Position numbers and translations under genes: made by a program. Under the pieces are notes generated by a model. It searched no databases, had not been told where the DNA came from, and worked only from the letters and a program-made list of their open reading frames with translations. 6,963 nucleotides of DNA from an uncultured Clostridia bacterium (GTDB taxonomy: Bacteria > Bacillota > Clostridia > UMGS1883): the NCBI GenBank assembly GCA_947629615.1, contig CANRER010000075.1, forward strand, positions 1 through 6,963, given 5' to 3'. Position 1 is the stretch's first letter, and every line of letters starts with the position of its first letter. Shown piece by piece: positions 5,559 through 6,963 of this stretch.

Positions 5559-6963
5559 AAATCTCGTTGGCCATTTCGATGGCCTTTATCATGGCGTAGG
5601 CCTTGTTTTTAGACTCGTTATACTCGTTTTCGGCCACGCTGTCGGCAACAACGCCGCCCCCGGCCTGAACGTAGGCCTTGCCGTTCCTGAAAAGCACGGT
5701 TCGTATGGCGATGCAGGCGTCGATGTTGCCGTCGAAGGCCAAATACCCCACCGTGCCGCCGTATAGGCCGCGCCGCGTGGTTTCGAGCTCGTCGATTATC
5801 TCCATCGCGCGTATCTTCGGCGCGCCGCTGAGCGTTCCCGCCGGCAGCACGCTCATCAAGGCGTCCACGGGAGTTTTGTCGGCGCGGAGCCTGCCGTAAA
5901 CGTCGCTCACGATGTGCATTATGCGGGAGTACCGCTCGATATGCATAAGGTTTTCGACGCGCACGCTGCCGAACTCGCACACCTTGCCGATGTCGTTGCG
6001 GCCGAGGTCAACGAGCATCGTATGCTCGGCCCGCTCCTTGGGGTCGCTTATCAGACGCTTTTCGTTGGCGAGGTCGGCCTCGGGAGTTTCACCGCGGCGG
6101 ATTGTGCCGGCGATGGGCTTCGTCATGCACTCGCCGTCGGTCACGCTTATGAGCTTTTCGGGCGAGGCCCCGGCGATGAGGTAGTCCGGGTGCTTGAAGA
6201 AGTAGAGGTAGGGCGAGGGGTTGGTGGAGCGCAGCATACGGTACACGTCGAAGGGGTCGGCCACGGTGTCTACCTCGAACCTCTGCGACGGCACTATCTG
6301 GAAGATGTCGCCCTTTCTTATGTATTCTTTGGACTTTTCCACATTTTTAAGGTACTGCTCGCGGCTGATGTTGCTGCTCACCCTAATGGGCCTTATCTCG
6401 CGGCAGGGGCGGGGAGAGGGCGCGTAGCTCTCGATGGCGCGGATAATTTTTTCGGCCTTGGCCTCGGCGAGGGCGTACTGGCTTTCCTCGTCGCCGCGCG
6501 TGATGTTGAATATGCACAGCACCTTGTTGCTGAGATGGTCGAAGGCCACTAACTCGTCGTAAAGGAAGAGATTCACGTCGGGAATGTTGAGGTCATCCTT
6601 TGGCGGGTTTGAGAGCCGCGGCTCAACGTAGCGGATAACGTCGTATCCGAAATACCCAACAAAGCCGCCCGTAAGGCCCGGCCCGTTCTTAAGGGCGGGG
6701 CTTTTGAAGCTTTTCATCAGCTCCACGAACAGGGCGGGCAGGTCTGCCGCGTCGACCTCGCGGGTCTCGCCGTGGGTGACGTAACGGCCCTTTTTGTTCT
6801 TTATGGCGAGCTCGGCCTTGGGATTTATGCCGATGAACGAGTAACGCTGCCACTGCTGGTCGCTGCTGACGCTTTCAAGGATGAAAGCGTTTTCGGCGTT
6901 TTTGCTGAGAATTTCAAAAATCCTCACCGGCGTAACCGCATCGCACAGCTTTTCGTAAATAAC
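5557..6963 (-). CDS. trpE: Anthranilate synthase component I (5' end off window)
   Basis: TrpE converts chorismate to anthranilate using ammonia from TrpG. 468 residues are visible; the frame stays open to the right edge (VIYEKLCDAVTPVRIFEIL), so the GTG at 6927 is an internal valine and an estimated 20-50 residues are missing. The N-terminal part has ILESVSS followed by RYSFIGINP (about 28-48), the region that binds feedback tryptophan. NPSPYLYF (248-255) completes that site, so the enzyme is probably inhibited by tryptophan. The catalytic domain shows DIFQIVPSQRF, PIAGTIRRG (283-291), ERAEHTMLVDLGRND (310-324), LPAGTLSGAPK (373-383) and GNIDACIAIRT, matching TrpE. PabB is less likely, because the gene heads a trp operon. 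It ends 12 nt before trpG. Confidence 0.96.
   Translation of the reverse strand, partial: VIYEKLCDAVTPVRIFEILSKNAENAFILESVSSDQQWQRYSFIGINPKAELAIKNKKGRYVTHGETREVDAADLPALFVELMKSFKSPALKNGPGLTGGFVGYFGYDVIRYVEPRLSNPPKDDLNIPDVNLFLYDELVAFDHLSNKVLCIFNITRGDEESQYALAEAKAEKIIRAIESYAPSPRPCREIRPIRVSSNISREQYLKNVEKSKEYIRKGDIFQIVPSQRFEVDTVADPFDVYRMLRSTNPSPYLYFFKHPDYLIAGASPEKLISVTDGECMTKPIAGTIRRGETPEADLANEKRLISDPKERAEHTMLVDLGRNDIGKVCEFGSVRVENLMHIERYSRIMHIVSDVYGRLRADKTPVDALMSVLPAGTLSGAPKIRAMEIIDELETTRRGLYGGTVGYLAFDGNIDACIAIRTVLFRNGKAYVQAGGGVVADSVAENEYNESKNKAYAMIKAIEMANEI

Noticed and set aside
4147..5766. Long plus-strand open frame of 539 codons opposite trpGD and trpE
   Set aside because: It is the antisense shadow of two well-supported genes. 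GC-rich third positions suppress stops on the opposite strand. The translation has no recognisable motif and no credible ribosome binding site was seen.
5914..6552. Plus-strand open frame of 212 codons opposite trpE
   Set aside because: Shadow of trpE; composition reflects reverse-complemented codons and there is no independent evidence.
6925..6927. GTG as start of trpE
   Set aside because: The frame continues to the right edge, and the preceding residues (YEKLCDAVTPV) match the usual TrpE N-terminal region, so this is an internal valine.
6928..6963. Search for a trp leader, attenuator, T-box or TRAP site upstream of trpE
   Set aside because: The window ends inside the trpE coding region, so any leader lies off the right edge and cannot be assessed.
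1..6963. CRISPR arrays, insertion sequences, tRNA/rRNA genes, phage or defence genes
   Set aside because: Apart from the 508-540 hairpin, no repeats, inverted ends or RNA-gene structures were seen. The window is filled by coding sequence, with no gene-free stretch longer than about 40 bases.

Overview
The window carries almost a complete tryptophan biosynthesis operon on the minus strand, from 6963 down to 547. It meets the 3' end of an unrelated plus-strand carbohydrate-enzyme gene (1-507). The DNA is GC-rich (roughly 60 % by eye), with AGGAGG-type ribosome binding sites, very tight gene packing and a GH127/DUF1680-type glycosidase next door. This fits a GC-rich anaerobic gut or rumen Bacillota (Clostridia-like) genome. 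The lineage is an inference from style; no marker gene is present.

Layout from left to right: the C-terminal part of a GH127 (beta-L-arabinofuranosidase-like) protein runs in from the left edge and ends at 507. A perfect 15-bp hairpin at 508-540 serves as a terminator for both converging transcription units. On the minus strand, read from right to left, come trpE (5' end off the right edge), a trpG-trpD fusion, trpC, trpF, trpB and trpA. All reactions from chorismate to tryptophan are covered: anthranilate synthase (TrpE plus TrpG), anthranilate phosphoribosyltransferase (TrpD), PRA isomerase (TrpF), InGP synthase (TrpC) and tryptophan synthase (TrpB/TrpA). Genes are 8-12 nt apart or overlap by 4-11 nt, and several Shine-Dalgarno sequences sit on or inside the preceding stop region, so translation is probably coupled along one mRNA. 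The promoter and any leader (attenuator, T-box or TRAP site) would lie upstream of trpE, beyond the right edge.

The most notable point is the trpG/trpD junction. The frame is open across it, but the linker DNA contains two TAA triplets in the neighbouring frame, then a strong Shine-Dalgarno, then an in-frame ATG at the usual TrpD start. This looks like two once-separate genes joined by a one-base indel. It is either a recent true fusion, possibly still producing free TrpD from the internal start, or a sequencing or assembly indel. Otherwise the operon is canonical, with two active-site substitutions worth noting (TrpG CLGEQ, TrpA Asp60 to Glu). I found no undescribed system.
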